A stretch of 64,000 nucleotides of DNA, taken from contig JBBDYI010000290.1 in assembly GCA_040901705.1 (NCBI GenBank), forward strand, positions 18,864 to 82,863. The letters are read 5' to 3'. Below, in pieces: positions 8,164 through 17,038 of the stretch. The position numbers and the translations under genes were made by a program. The stretch is from PLA5 sp040901705 (lineage in GTDB: Bacteria > Planctomycetota > Planctomycetia > Pirellulales > PLA5). Numbering within the stretch: position 1 is the first letter of the stretch; each line of letters opens with the position of its first letter. Under the pieces are notes generated by a model that saw only the letters and a program-made list of their open reading frames with translations, ran no database searches and was not told where the DNA came from.

Positions 8164-10071
8164 ATGTTTTTTCCCGTTCGCAGCGCGGTCGAGGGCCGGC
8201 GTTGGACCGTTTCGTGCGTGCTATCGGCGGCGTGCTGTGTGGCGGTGACGATTCCGCAAATCGCAACGGCCCAGGACGTAAAAACCCACAACGCGACGCC
8301 ACCGGCACACGGTTCGCTGTCGCGCGTCGGCTCGGAACTGCGTTGGAATGGGAAGCCCGTCCATCTCGTCGGGCACTCCTATTACGGTCTGTTGGGCGAC
8401 GAGGATTTCGATGCCGACGGCTATCTCGACGCGCTCGCCGCCCACAACGTCAATTTTACGCGTTTCTTTCTGATGTTGCCCTGGCCGGTGCATGAGGACG
8501 GCCGGCCGAATCTGCTGCCGTTTCACCGCGAGAACGGCAAGTACGACCTGCGCCGCTTCGACGAGAAGTGTTGGCGGCGACTGGAACATATCGTCGCGCG
8601 GGCGGAATCATTGGGGATCATCTGCCAGGTGTGCGCGTTCGACCGATGCGGCCTGTCGCGCGGCGATCGGCGAGCCTGGCCGAACAATCCTTACAACGCC
8701 GCGATCAATGCGAACGGACTGTTCGAGGACGGGCAGCGCGGATATCCGCCGTTCTGCGTCCTCGACGGCGCGGCTGCCGAAATCAACGCGGCGGTGCTGC
8801 GAAAGACGGTCGAGACGCTCGCCGCTCACGGCAACGTGATCTACGAGATCATCAACGAACCGTACGCCGAATTGGGACCGCTCCGTCCGTGGCACGCCTG
8901 GGCAAGCGGCGTTTTGCGCGAGGAATTCGACCGCCGCGGCGTGAGGTCGCCGGTCGTGGCGTCGACCGGATGGCACGCCGACGCCGTCGACCTGTTCTCG
9001 ATGCACATGGCCGGCAGCGATCGGCACGTCGCGGCCGCGCTGGCCCAAAGCCGCCAAATCGAGCGGCCCCTCATCCTCTCCGACGACGGCGATATGAACT
9101 GCATGTTCAACCCGGACGTTACGCGGGCGTCGCTGCGCCGGGCGTTGGAAGAGGGCCAACATTTCGAGCACCTCGAATACAGTCTGGCGTTACAGCGCGA
9201 GGAAGAGCATCGGCGGGCGTCGCGGCTCGACGAGATGTCGGCGCTGGCCCAGATCAATCTGCGGGCGCTGGCCGAACGCGGCCAACCACTCGTGTCGCGC
9301 CCGGTGGTTCGCGGCAGCACGATCGCGGTCGACGGCGACGGCCAAAGGCGATTGACCGCACGGATCGAGCGGGCCGAATTGGCCGCCGCCGCAACGGTCG
9401 AGTACAGCCACGACGGCGGCCGAACGTGGCGGCCCATATCGAGCGACCGCGCGGACGATCGGGTAACGTCGTCGCCGCTGCCCGTCGCGGAAGCGGCGCG
9501 TTGCCTGGCGCGGGTCGTTTGCACGGATGGTTCCGGGCGGCGCTGGCCGGGACCGTCCATGTATTATGGTCCGCTTGTGGCGGCATCGTTGCGCGTCGCC
9601 GAAGACGGGCGGCTGATCGAGGCCGGCTTGGCGCGAATCCGGCCGCGACACGGCGACGGCGTGATGCGGTTCGCCAGCGTGAACGGCGCGGCTTGCCTGG
9701 AATTGGAACCGAAGCGGCGGGGAGATTACGCCTACTTTCGCTGCGAGGACGAGGCGCTGCGCGGCGCGAAAGCGAACCGCGACGCCGTTGTGACGGTTCG
9801 TTTCTTGGATCGCTCGCCGTCCGCCCGGTTGGTGGTCGAATACAACGGTTCCTCTGGCCCGTACACTTCGGCGGCGCCCGTGGCCACGAAGGGCGAGAAC
9901 GCCTGGCGCGAGGTCGCGATCGCGCTGAGCGGATTTCGGCCGCAAGGCAAACAGAACGACGGCGCCGACTTCCGCCTCCGGCTCGACGGCGACCCGCTTC
10001 CGCTGGTGCTGCGAGAAGTCCGGTTGCGGTTCGACGGCCCTGTTCGCGGCGACGCGCTTCGCGACGAATAG
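8164..10071 (+). CDS. Secreted glycoside hydrolase-like protein (TIM-barrel, GH5-like)
   Basis: A 635-residue exported protein. Residues 1-37 form a signal peptide (VSCVLSAACCVAVTIPQIATAQ). The catalytic-like part (about 50-330) begins SELRWNGKPVHLVGHSYYG, typical of cellulase-like TIM barrels in which the substrate is met by a surface loop. It has VNFTRFFLMLPW and YEIINEPYAE; the N-E-P triplet matches the acid/base position of clan GH-A enzymes. The second half is beta-rich, with VEYSHDGGRTWRPI resembling a sugar-binding or Ig-like module. Substrate cannot be told from the sequence. No enzyme partners are adjacent. Confidence 0.75.
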   Translation: MFFPVRSAVEGRRWTVSCVLSAACCVAVTIPQIATAQDVKTHNATPPAHGSLSRVGSELRWNGKPVHLVGHSYYGLLGDEDFDADGYLDALAAHNVNFTRFFLMLPWPVHEDGRPNLLPFHRENGKYDLRRFDEKCWRRLEHIVARAESLGIICQVCAFDRCGLSRGDRRAWPNNPYNAAINANGLFEDGQRGYPPFCVLDGAAAEINAAVLRKTVETLAAHGNVIYEIINEPYAELGPLRPWHAWASGVLREEFDRRGVRSPVVASTGWHADAVDLFSMHMAGSDRHVAAALAQSRQIERPLILSDDGDMNCMFNPDVTRASLRRALEEGQHFEHLEYSLALQREEEHRRASRLDEMSALAQINLRALAERGQPLVSRPVVRGSTIAVDGDGQRRLTARIERAELAAAATVEYSHDGGRTWRPISSDRADDRVTSSPLPVAEAARCLARVVCTDGSGRRWPGPSMYYGPLVAASLRVAEDGRLIEAGLARIRPRHGDGVMRFASVNGAACLELEPKRRGDYAYFRCEDEALRGAKANRDAVVTVRFLDRSPSARLVVEYNGSSGPYTSAAPVATKGENAWREVAIALSGFRPQGKQNDGADFRLRLDGDPLPLVLREVRLRFDGPVRGDALRDE

Positions 10072-10095
10072 TTCTTTTCTTGACACGGACCTGCG

Positions 10096-10236
10096 CTGCC
10101 GGCCAAGGCGATCATCGAAATGTACGGCGCTCGCTGGAACAACGAGACGACGTCCCCGGAAATGCGCAGCCATCTCGGCTTGGAAACCACTCGCGGCCGG
10201 CCTCGACAAACGGCTCCGCACGGCACCTCGGAATAA
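10096..10236 (+). pseudogene. Transposase C-terminal scrap (IS4/IS701-type)
   Basis: A 46-codon open fragment ending TAA, with no start. It reads LPAKAIIEMYGARW, then E-T-T-x-x-E-M-R-S-H-L-G-L-E-T-T-R-G-R. This is the conserved Y-x-x-R-W-x-x-E and H-L-G-L-E block near the C-terminus of DDE transposases of the IS4/IS701 type. The catalytic glutamate region is all that survives; everything upstream is gone. It lies 24 bases past the glycoside hydrolase gene and touches the end of the convergent histidine kinase gene. Confidence 0.75.
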
Positions 10237-10239
10237 GCG

Positions 10240-11484
10240 TTAAGCTTCGACCGGCAAACTATCTTCGACGGCGCTTGCCGGCAGCGTCATCACGATCGTC
10301 GTGCCCCGCCCCGGTTCGCTCATTACCGCGATCTGTCCGCCGTGGTCGGTGACGATCCGCCATGCAACGCAGAGGCCGAAGCCGAGACCGCGTCCCGCTT
10401 CGCGGCCGGAGAAGAATGGGTCGAACAGATGGGCCTGCTCGCGGGGCGTGAAGCCGGGGCCGTCGTCGACGACGGTTATTTCGACCATCTGCTCGACGAG
10501 ACCGTCCGCGTTGGTGCGGCTGGGAACTTGCTTGGGAATTTGACCGCGACTTTGGCTGGGAATCCGGCGGCCAAGCTGGCGGCGAAATTCGCCGGGGCGT
10601 TCTTCGGTCGCGGCGGAGTTGAGTGCGGCGGCGGAAACGATCCTGGCATCGACGTCGACGTTGCCGCCGGCCGCCACGGCTTCGATGGCGTTGCGAACGA
10701 CGGATTTGACGGCGACGCCGAGTTGCGCCGCGTCGACGGTGACCGGCAGCGGAGTTTCGCCGACCCCACATGCGAGCCGTGTGGCTTGAGCGGCGGCCAT
10801 TGCCGAGAGCTCTTCGACGACGCGGCGGACGACGGCGGCGGCGTCGAGTTGGGAAACGACGAGTTGCGGCGGTCGGGCGAAGAGCATCAGGTCGGCGATC
10901 ATTTCGTGCGCCCGCATCGCCTGACGATTGATCGTGGCGAGCATGCGTCGCCGCTCGGCGGCGGTTTCGTCGCGGAGCAGCGTTTGCGCTCGGGCCGAGA
11001 TATTGGCGAGCGGATTGTTGATCTCGTGGCCCGCACCGTAGGCGAATTCCTTGAGGGCGTCGACCTTGGCGGCGGCCAGCGCGTCGTCGAAGGATCGCTG
11101 GTCCGCGTCTTGCTGGGCAAATTGCCGGGCGACTGCGGCCAATCGCGTCCGCCACGCTTCGTTCAGGGGAAGCTGGCCGGCGTCGGACGAATTGTTCGCC
11201 GGCTCAGCGGAGAGCGCGAGTAGGAAATCGGCGAGGCGTTCGGCGACGCGCGCGTCGAGATTTGCGTCCGCGTTGGCGACGCGGCCGGCCGTTCGTGGAT
11301 CGTCGTTGCCCGCCGCCCAATGTTCGGCCCAGCGTTGTAGAGCGGCGTCGCCGGCGAGAGCGCGCTGCACGAGTTCGCGGCGTCGCCGAACGTCAATGCA
11401 AAACGCCGCGTCGAGCAACGTCGACGCGGCGTCTTCGTCGTTTGGTTTTCTCGCGCCGGTCTTTGTGCGAGGCGCTTTAGCCAT
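10240..11484 (-). CDS. Sensor histidine kinase, soluble
   Basis: A 414-residue kinase without transmembrane segments. The dimerisation/H-box helix is EFAYGAGHEINNPL, with H153 as the phosphorylated residue. The ATPase domain has the N-box VVRNAIEAV (N265), G1 motif VDDGPGF (about 339-345), F-box DPFFSGREAG and G2 motif GRGLGFGL (about 365-371). A poorly conserved, R/Q/S-rich stretch at about 286-331 sits between the N- and G1-boxes and looks like an insert. The N-terminal 140 residues have no recognisable sensor domain. It lies downstream of the HTH-receiver gene in the same direction, so the two are probably a pair, although a 32-bp hairpin separates them. Confidence 0.9.
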   Translation of the reverse strand: MAKAPRTKTGARKPNDEDAASTLLDAAFCIDVRRRRELVQRALAGDAALQRWAEHWAAGNDDPRTAGRVANADANLDARVAERLADFLLALSAEPANNSSDAGQLPLNEAWRTRLAAVARQFAQQDADQRSFDDALAAAKVDALKEFAYGAGHEINNPLANISARAQTLLRDETAAERRRMLATINRQAMRAHEMIADLMLFARPPQLVVSQLDAAAVVRRVVEELSAMAAAQATRLACGVGETPLPVTVDAAQLGVAVKSVVRNAIEAVAAGGNVDVDARIVSAAALNSAATEERPGEFRRQLGRRIPSQSRGQIPKQVPSRTNADGLVEQMVEITVVDDGPGFTPREQAHLFDPFFSGREAGRGLGFGLCVAWRIVTDHGGQIAVMSEPGRGTTIVMTLPASAVEDSLPVEA

Positions 11485-11512
11485 GAGTCATTCGCGTGCC
11501 GGTCGTGCGGCG

Positions 11513-11599
11513 GGGTGGCGCGGGCGGCTCGTCCACCCGTGCCGCAATTTGACTCACCGCGAACGCTCGGCACGGGCGGACGAGCCACCCGCGCCACCC
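11513..11599. repeat. Long inverted repeat between regulator and kinase genes
   Basis: Two 32-base arms (11513-11544 and 11568-11599) pair at 30 of 32 positions around a 23-base loop. The arms read GGGTGGCGCGGG then GGCTCGTCC. A truncated relative (GGGCGGGTGGCTCGTC) sits at 12228-12243 just before the same regulator gene. In RNA the hairpin could attenuate transcription from the regulator into the kinase; it has no T-run, so it is not a classical terminator. Confidence 0.85.
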
Positions 11600-11609
11600 T
11601 TGGCGAGCC

Positions 11610-12191
11610 TTATGCGATGACCGGCTTTTCGATGTCCAGCAATGCACAGACCCGTTCCAACAGCGCGTCGACCTCGAACGGCTTCCGCATGAAGTCGTCC
11701 GCGCCGGCGGCTTGCAGGTCCTTGACCTTTTCGTCCTCGACCATGCCGGAAATGCAGATGATCTTCACGTCGTCGGTCGTCTTGTCGCTGCGGACACGTT
11801 GGCAAACTTCCTTGCCGTTGATATCGGGCAGCATCACGTCCAGGACGATCGTGTCGGGGCGATATTCCTTGACCAACATGCCGGCGTCGAAGCCGTTGTT
11901 GGCCGTCTTGATTTCGAATCGGCCGTCCCGCTCGAACACGTCGCTGATCAGTTCGACCAACTCTTGATCGTCGTCGACGATCAGGATTTTGCGTTTGCCG
12001 CTTTCCAGCGCGTCGGTCGGGATGCCGTTGTCGCGCATAAAGTGCATCAGTTCGGCCCGCGGGATGCGGCGGAAACGGCTCCCCGGCACGCGAAATCCCT
12101 TGAGCTGGCCGGAGTCGAAGCAGCGGATAATCGTCTGCTGGCTGACCTTGCAGATTTTCGCCGCTTCGCCCGTCGTAAAGACCGTTTTCAT
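11610..12191 (-). CDS. Excisionase-type HTH fused to receiver domain (response regulator)
   Basis: A 193-residue protein with unusual domain order. Residues 1-55 are an excisionase/MerR-like winged helix (TTGEAAKICKVSQQTIIRCFDSGQLKGF, then a P-G-S-R-F-R-R wing). Residues 67-190 are a receiver domain with D73-D74-D75, phospho-acceptor D118 (IVLDVMLPD), switch S148 and K170 (M-R-K-P-F). The DNA-binding part comes first, opposite to most response regulators; this architecture is frequent in planctomycetes. The histidine kinase gene follows downstream and is the obvious partner. The target promoters are not known. Confidence 0.9.
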   Translation of the reverse strand: MKTVFTTGEAAKICKVSQQTIIRCFDSGQLKGFRVPGSRFRRIPRAELMHFMRDNGIPTDALESGKRKILIVDDDQELVELISDVFERDGRFEIKTANNGFDAGMLVKEYRPDTIVLDVMLPDINGKEVCQRVRSDKTTDDVKIICISGMVEDEKVKDLQAAGADDFMRKPFEVDALLERVCALLDIEKPVIA

Positions 12192-12737
12192 GCGATTGCT
12201 CTCCCTAGCCTTGGAAATGCCCTTTCTGGGCGGGTGGCTCGTCTCCGGTCAGACGTGAAGAACGTCCGGCGACGGCGCTTGACTCCTCGAAACACGACAA
12301 CAGGTCATCCTTGCCGCTGCGGTCGCCGGGGAGAGCGAATTCGCTCACGACGGCGGGCCGTGCGTGTTCTCCTCACGTTAGGGCATTCCGAAGCGAGCGA
12401 CTGGCGACTCCGCCCCGTATGCCCCGAGGCCGCAAAAGCATCATCCTGCGGCGCTCGCATAACCGGCAATTTCGCCCGCTTCTACCAAGCTTGCCGGAAT
12501 TGCCGTACACGCGAATTATAGCCATCTTCCAAAACGAGTCAACATCGGTATTCGTGTCGTAACTCGTTGTGAAATATCGCGTTACGCGAATTGCAATAAG
12601 GTGGGTCGAGCGTCAAAGTGCGACGATGGGGCAATTTCGTCGCCGCAGCGACCGGCGATCCACGAGTGGTTTGGCTCGTGCTTGACGCCCGAATTAGCGA
12701 TCGCCGGGTCGACGAAACGTAGCCGGAGCGATGCCGA
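12192..12737. other. Intergenic region upstream of the HTH-receiver gene
   Basis: No gene is seen. The part at 12495-12600 is AT-richer and likely holds promoter and operator DNA: ACGAGT and ACTCGT flank a 22-base segment near 12533-12566, and CGCG-TTA-CGCG forms a small palindrome near 12580. A partial copy of the 11513 repeat lies at 12228-12243. Confidence 0.4.
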
Positions 12738-15593
12738 TCATGAACGCGCCGGCGCGGCTTTTTCCGCCAGTTCGTCCTGCCAGGCCTTGAGCTTGGCCAA
12801 CGCGGCCATCGGCGTCAGGTCGTCGATGTCCAGCTCGCGCAGCTCGTCGAGCAACGGGTGCTCGGCGGGGCCGAACAGCGTGAGTTGGATATCTCCGGCG
12901 CGGCGGCGGTCGGCCCGCGCCAGCTTCGAGCGGCCGTCGCGGTCGAGATGCTCGTCTTCGAGTTGGGCGAGGATTTGCTTGGCCCGTTCGTTCACTCTAC
13001 GCGGCACGCCGGCCAGTCGCGCGACGTGGATGCCGTAGCTCTTGTCGGCCGCGCCGCCGATGATCTTATGCAGGAACACAACGTCGTCCTGCCATTCGCG
13101 GACCGCCACGTTCAAGTTTCGCACGCCGGCGAGCGAATCGGCCAGTTCCGTCAGTTCGTGATAGTGCGTGGCGAACAGCGTCCGGCAGCCGACGGCGTCG
13201 TGCAGGTGCTCGACGATCGCCCAGGCCAGCGCCAAGCCGTCGTAAGTGCTTGTGCCGCGGCCGATTTCGTCGAGGATCACCAGACTACGCGGCGTGGCGT
13301 TGTGGAGAATCCGCGCCGTCTCGGTCATCTCGACCATGAACGTGCTCTGGCCGCGCGACAACTCATCGCTCGCGCCGACGCGGGCGAAAATTCGGTCGGC
13401 CACGCCGATCGTCGCACATTTCGCCGGCACGAAACTGCCGGCCTGGGCCATCAGCGTCAGCAGGGCGACCTGGCGGATGTAGGTGCTCTTGCCGGCCATG
13501 TTCGGACCGGTGATGAGCAGAATCCTCGCCGACGCTTTTTCGTCCGCGCCATACGCCATCCCGTTACCGGCGCTACGGATACGGCGCGAATTCGTGCCGG
13601 AAAAATGCGGCGATGGCGGCGCGATGCCGGTGCCGTTTGGGTCGCCGTTGGAGTCGCTTGCCGCGTCGAGTCGGCGAAGAGATTCGCCTGCCACCGTTTC
13701 GGCTTCTTCGCCGGATTCGGCCGATTTCGCGCTGCCGGCTATCTCTTCGATCCCAGCCAGCGTATCGTTCGGTACGAACGTCCCCGCCGCCTCGGTGACG
13801 TCGAGCACCGGATGCCGGCCGTCGATGATGTTGAGCATCGGCTCCTCAACGACGACCGGCCGGCAGTACCCTCGCTCGCGGGCCAGCGAAGCCAGCGCCG
13901 AAAGCACGTCGATCTCCGCCAGAGCGGCCGCGGTCGATTGCAGCGATCTGCCCGTCGCCTGCACGGCGTCGCGCAATTGCACGAACAGCTCGTATTCCAG
14001 TTCCTTGGCGTTCTCGTCCGCCGACAGCACTTTCTCCTCATACTCCTTCAACTCCGGCGTGATGTACCGTTCGGAGTTCTTGATCGTCTGTTTGCGGATG
14101 TAGTGCTGCGGCACTTTGTCGCGATGCGTGTTCGTCACCTCCAGGTAATAGCCGAACACCTTGTTGAAGCCGACCTTCAGGCTCGTGATGCCGCTCGTGG
14201 CGATCTGTTCGGCCTGATACGCGGCGATCCATTTCTTGCCGCCGACGGTCAAGTCGCGCAATTCGTCGAGTCGCTCGTTGAAGCCGCCGCGAATGAAGCC
14301 GCCGTCGCGCGGCGAAAGCGGGCAGTCGTCCGCCAGCGCCGCGTCGAGCTTTGCGCGGAGGTCCGGACAGAGGTCGAGCTGCGCTTCGAGCCGCGCGAGC
14401 AGCACGCTCTTGCGTCCGGCGAGTTTCGCTTTCAAGCTCGGCAGCCCGCGCAGCGTCCGGCCGATGAAGCTCAAGTCGCGCGGACTTGCCCGGCCGGTCG
14501 TGACGCGGGCCAGCAGCCGCTGGAGGTCGTATACCTTTTTTAGCTGCTCGGCCAGCGCCGTGGTCAGCGCCGCATCGGCGACCAGTTCCGCCACGGCGTC
14601 GAGCCGTTCGTCGATCGACTTGACGTCGGTGAGCGGCGCCGCGAGCCACTCGGCCAACCGCCGCGAACCCATCGGCGTCGCCGTGCGATCCATCACGGCG
14701 AGCAGCGACCCGTCGCGGCGGCCATCGCGCATCGTGCGCGTGATTTCCAGGCTCCGCCACGTGGCCTCGTCGATTTCCAGCGAATTGCCCGGCCGATACG
14801 GCGCGAGGTGGTCGATATGCGCGAGCGAGGCCTTCTGCGTTTCGGCCAGGTAATCGAGCACCGCGCCGGCCGCGCGAATTGCCGGTCCGTCGGCCTCGCC
14901 GAATCCAAACCCGTCGAGCGACTTGGTGGCGAAGTGTTTGGTGAGCGTATCCGTAGCCGAGGCGAGTGCAAACGCCCAGGCCGGTCGCCGCGTGACGGTC
15001 AGTTCTTCCGCCACGTGTCGCGGCAACGGCTCGGCCTCTTCGGCGAGCAAACATTCCGCCGCGCCGATGCGGGCCAGTTCGTCGGCCAATCGCCGCGGTT
15101 CGATCACGGCCGCCTGAAACCGCCCGGTCGACAATTCGACCCACGCCAGCCCCATCGCGGCCGGCCCGGCAGTTGGCGTCGCTTTCTTTGCCGTCACCGA
15201 ATCGACCACAACCGCGGCCAGGAAGTTGCTTTCGCGCGGATCGAGCAACGCATCGTCGGTCAGCGTGCCCGGCGTGACGATCCGCGTCACCTCGCGGCGG
15301 ACCAGACCCTTGGCCTTCTTCGGGTCTTCGACTTGATCGCAAATGCCGACGCGATAGCCGCACTTGATCAGCTTGCCGAGGTAGTTTTCGAGCTGATGAT
15401 AGGGAAAGCCGGCCATCGCCGTGGCGCCTTCGCCTTTTTCGCGGCTGGTGAGCGTCAGTCCCAGCACGCGGGCGGCCGTCTTAGCGTCGTCGTGAAACAG
15501 TTCGTAGAAATCGCCCATGCGAAACAGCAGAATCGCCTCGGGACACGCCCGTTTGGCGTCCTCATACTGTTGCATCATCGGCGTAGCAGCCAT
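12738..15593 (-). CDS. mutS: DNA mismatch repair protein MutS
   Basis: MutS binds mismatches and small loops and starts methyl-independent or -directed repair through an ATP-driven clamp. The mismatch-contacting Phe-x-Glu is F29-Y30-E31 in RMGDFYELF. Connector, lever and clamp regions follow (VGFNKVFGYYLEVTNTH, IRKQTIKNSERYITPEL). The ATPase has Walker A GPNMAGKST starting at residue 696, the signature SELSRGQSTFMVEM-like segment, Walker B LVILDEIGRGTSTYDG and ATHYHELTEL. The 951 residues exceed the usual 850-880 because an extra stretch, residues about 618-688, lies between VPNDTLAGIEE and the P-loop. The ATG at 15593 is favoured over one nine codons upstream by a GGGAGAAGG ribosome site. 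Confidence 0.97.
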   Translation of the reverse strand: MAATPMMQQYEDAKRACPEAILLFRMGDFYELFHDDAKTAARVLGLTLTSREKGEGATAMAGFPYHQLENYLGKLIKCGYRVGICDQVEDPKKAKGLVRREVTRIVTPGTLTDDALLDPRESNFLAAVVVDSVTAKKATPTAGPAAMGLAWVELSTGRFQAAVIEPRRLADELARIGAAECLLAEEAEPLPRHVAEELTVTRRPAWAFALASATDTLTKHFATKSLDGFGFGEADGPAIRAAGAVLDYLAETQKASLAHIDHLAPYRPGNSLEIDEATWRSLEITRTMRDGRRDGSLLAVMDRTATPMGSRRLAEWLAAPLTDVKSIDERLDAVAELVADAALTTALAEQLKKVYDLQRLLARVTTGRASPRDLSFIGRTLRGLPSLKAKLAGRKSVLLARLEAQLDLCPDLRAKLDAALADDCPLSPRDGGFIRGGFNERLDELRDLTVGGKKWIAAYQAEQIATSGITSLKVGFNKVFGYYLEVTNTHRDKVPQHYIRKQTIKNSERYITPELKEYEEKVLSADENAKELEYELFVQLRDAVQATGRSLQSTAAALAEIDVLSALASLARERGYCRPVVVEEPMLNIIDGRHPVLDVTEAAGTFVPNDTLAGIEEIAGSAKSAESGEEAETVAGESLRRLDAASDSNGDPNGTGIAPPSPHFSGTNSRRIRSAGNGMAYGADEKASARILLITGPNMAGKSTYIRQVALLTLMAQAGSFVPAKCATIGVADRIFARVGASDELSRGQSTFMVEMTETARILHNATPRSLVILDEIGRGTSTYDGLALAWAIVEHLHDAVGCRTLFATHYHELTELADSLAGVRNLNVAVREWQDDVVFLHKIIGGAADKSYGIHVARLAGVPRRVNERAKQILAQLEDEHLDRDGRSKLARADRRRAGDIQLTLFGPAEHPLLDELRELDIDDLTPMAALAKLKAWQDELAEKAAPARS

Positions 15594-15649
15594 GCCCTTC
15601 TCCCGCGATCCCGCCTGCATTCCTCCGGCCTGTGCAGCCTACGGGCTAC

Positions 15650-16393
15650 TCACCTCATCAACGGCCTGATCGGCGAGACTGTCGGCGCTTTCTCCGCCGG
15701 CTCGCTGGGTGGAGGAATCATCGGCCAACCCATCACCAGCGCGAGCAAGATGCACACGATCACGTACACCATGTAGTGCATCACGGCGTTGCCGACGTCG
15801 AGATCGAAGCTCACCAGCGCGATGATGCCGCCGATGATCAGGAACGGCGCGATCACGATCGCCGCCATAATCGGCTCGTCGCCCAGCCGCCGGTATTCGT
15901 CCGGCACCAGGGCGTAATACGCCAGCCAAAGCGCAACGTATCCAACGGAGCATCCCAGCGCCCTGAGGATCACGTCCATGCCGCGGTGCGGTTCGAGCTC
16001 GTCGTTGCGGAGAAACGAGTAGGCGGCGATGGCCAGCGGCGGCGCGATCACCAGCGCTCCCGGCGCGAGCAGCAACCACGGGATATCGGTCTTGTCGTCG
16101 TACATCTGCCCGATGACAAACGCCAGCGCGAACGCCGCCACGACGCCCGCGACGATGCCGCCCAGCGCCACCTTGCTGAGCTTCGTCTCGGTCCGCTGGA
16201 TCGGCTTGAGAACCAGCTTGCCCGAGGCGTCCTTCGTGCCCCCGTGGGCCCGGTCGTCGATCTTCACCTGCTGCTCAAGCTTCGGAATCGTGATCGGCTT
16301 CTTGCACTTCGGGCAAGGGCCTTTCTTGCCGGCGAACTTGTCGCTGACTTGAAACCGCGCATGGCAGCTAGGACACGTAACGGGTATCGGCAT
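15650..16393 (-). CDS. Zinc-ribbon membrane protein of unknown function
   Basis: A 247-residue protein. It opens with a zinc ribbon-like MPIPVTCPSCHARFQVSDKF followed by GPCPKCKKPITIP, giving two CxxC pairs. Such MJ0042-type ribbons with a FQV-x-D-x-x-x-G-K spacing are abundant in planctomycetes. A basic linker then leads to about five hydrophobic helices (roughly residues 72-95, 105-125, 145-165, 180-200, 205-225) and a Pro-rich tail. The ATG at 16393 is chosen because the ribbon starts there; an upstream start would add 23 non-conserved residues. It precedes mutS by 56 bases on the same strand and may be co-transcribed, though no functional link is known. Confidence 0.8.
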   Translation of the reverse strand: MPIPVTCPSCHARFQVSDKFAGKKGPCPKCKKPITIPKLEQQVKIDDRAHGGTKDASGKLVLKPIQRTETKLSKVALGGIVAGVVAAFALAFVIGQMYDDKTDIPWLLLAPGALVIAPPLAIAAYSFLRNDELEPHRGMDVILRALGCSVGYVALWLAYYALVPDEYRRLGDEPIMAAIVIAPFLIIGGIIALVSFDLDVGNAVMHYMVYVIVCILLALVMGWPMIPPPSEPAEKAPTVSPIRPLMR

Positions 16394-16520
16394 CGAGCGT
16401 CTCGCGGTGGGCGCGGTGCGGGGACAAAGGGATAGGAAATTCCGAAGCGGACAGCGGCCCACAGAACGTACGCCGCGTCAGTTGCGGCGAACACCTCGTT
16501 TGCGTATCCGAACGCACTGC

Positions 16521-16541
16521 GTAGGGTGCTCTGCGAGCACC
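16521..16541. repeat. Single arm of the GTAGGGTGCTC repeat
   Basis: The 21 bases differ from the arms of the perfect hairpin at 27014-27072 at one position (CTGCGAG instead of CTGTGAG). It stands alone in the 590-base gap upstream of the zinc-ribbon gene. The rest of that gap (16394-16985) shows no gene. Confidence 0.8.
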
Positions 16542-16985
16542 ACGCAACCAGCGCCGCCACGCCCAAAGCGCAGACAACCAGCGGCCACCGCCAGCTGCGC
16601 TTCGCAAGGCCCCGTTCCGGTCGAAACCAACTGCCAACGCCAATCGCGGCAAGCTTCCTAGTTTCGCAGACGCTCAGGGCAAGTCAAGCGCTTCGGCCGA
16701 GCGGTAGTGGTCTGATTAGTGTGTTGCGGGCCGGACGACGCCTGATTAACGGTGGCCTGGAAGTCCGCCGGCAAATCCAACCCAACATAATTCAATTGAG
16801 CACAATGGCGGCCGCGACACAAATGGCAAAAAGGATCGGAAGTGGCTCAAATTGCCAGGCGCGCAAGAACAATCGCGCGAATTCCCTGAAAAATGAGCAG
16901 TGACATTACGAAAGAAGGCGAGTGGCTCACGCTTAATTTTAAGGGGATTGCCTCATCGCACCCGCAAGTGTGCCATGAACAATTC

Positions 16986-17025
16986 CTGGCCTAACGGCGT
17001 GCGGGTTCGAGTCCCGTCGGGCAGC
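16986..17025 (+). pseudogene. 3' fragment of a class II tRNA gene (Leu-like)
   Basis: The stretch contains a short variable-arm hairpin (GCC, TAAC, GGC) followed by G-T. Then comes a complete T arm (GCGGG, TTCGAGT, CCCGT) and a seven-base acceptor strand CGGGCAG. This layout matches the 3' half of leucine tRNAs. No matching 5' acceptor (CTGCCCG), D arm or anticodon arm was found upstream, so only the 3' part remains. A tRNA 3' end beside an accessory patch is what an integration scar would leave; that is inference. Confidence 0.6.
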
Positions 17026-17038
17026 ATTGCGGAAATCG

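Noticed and set aside
16860..17030. Complete tRNA gene
   Set aside because: Only the variable arm, T arm and 3' acceptor strand exist; no matching 5' acceptor, D arm or anticodon arm was found upstream.
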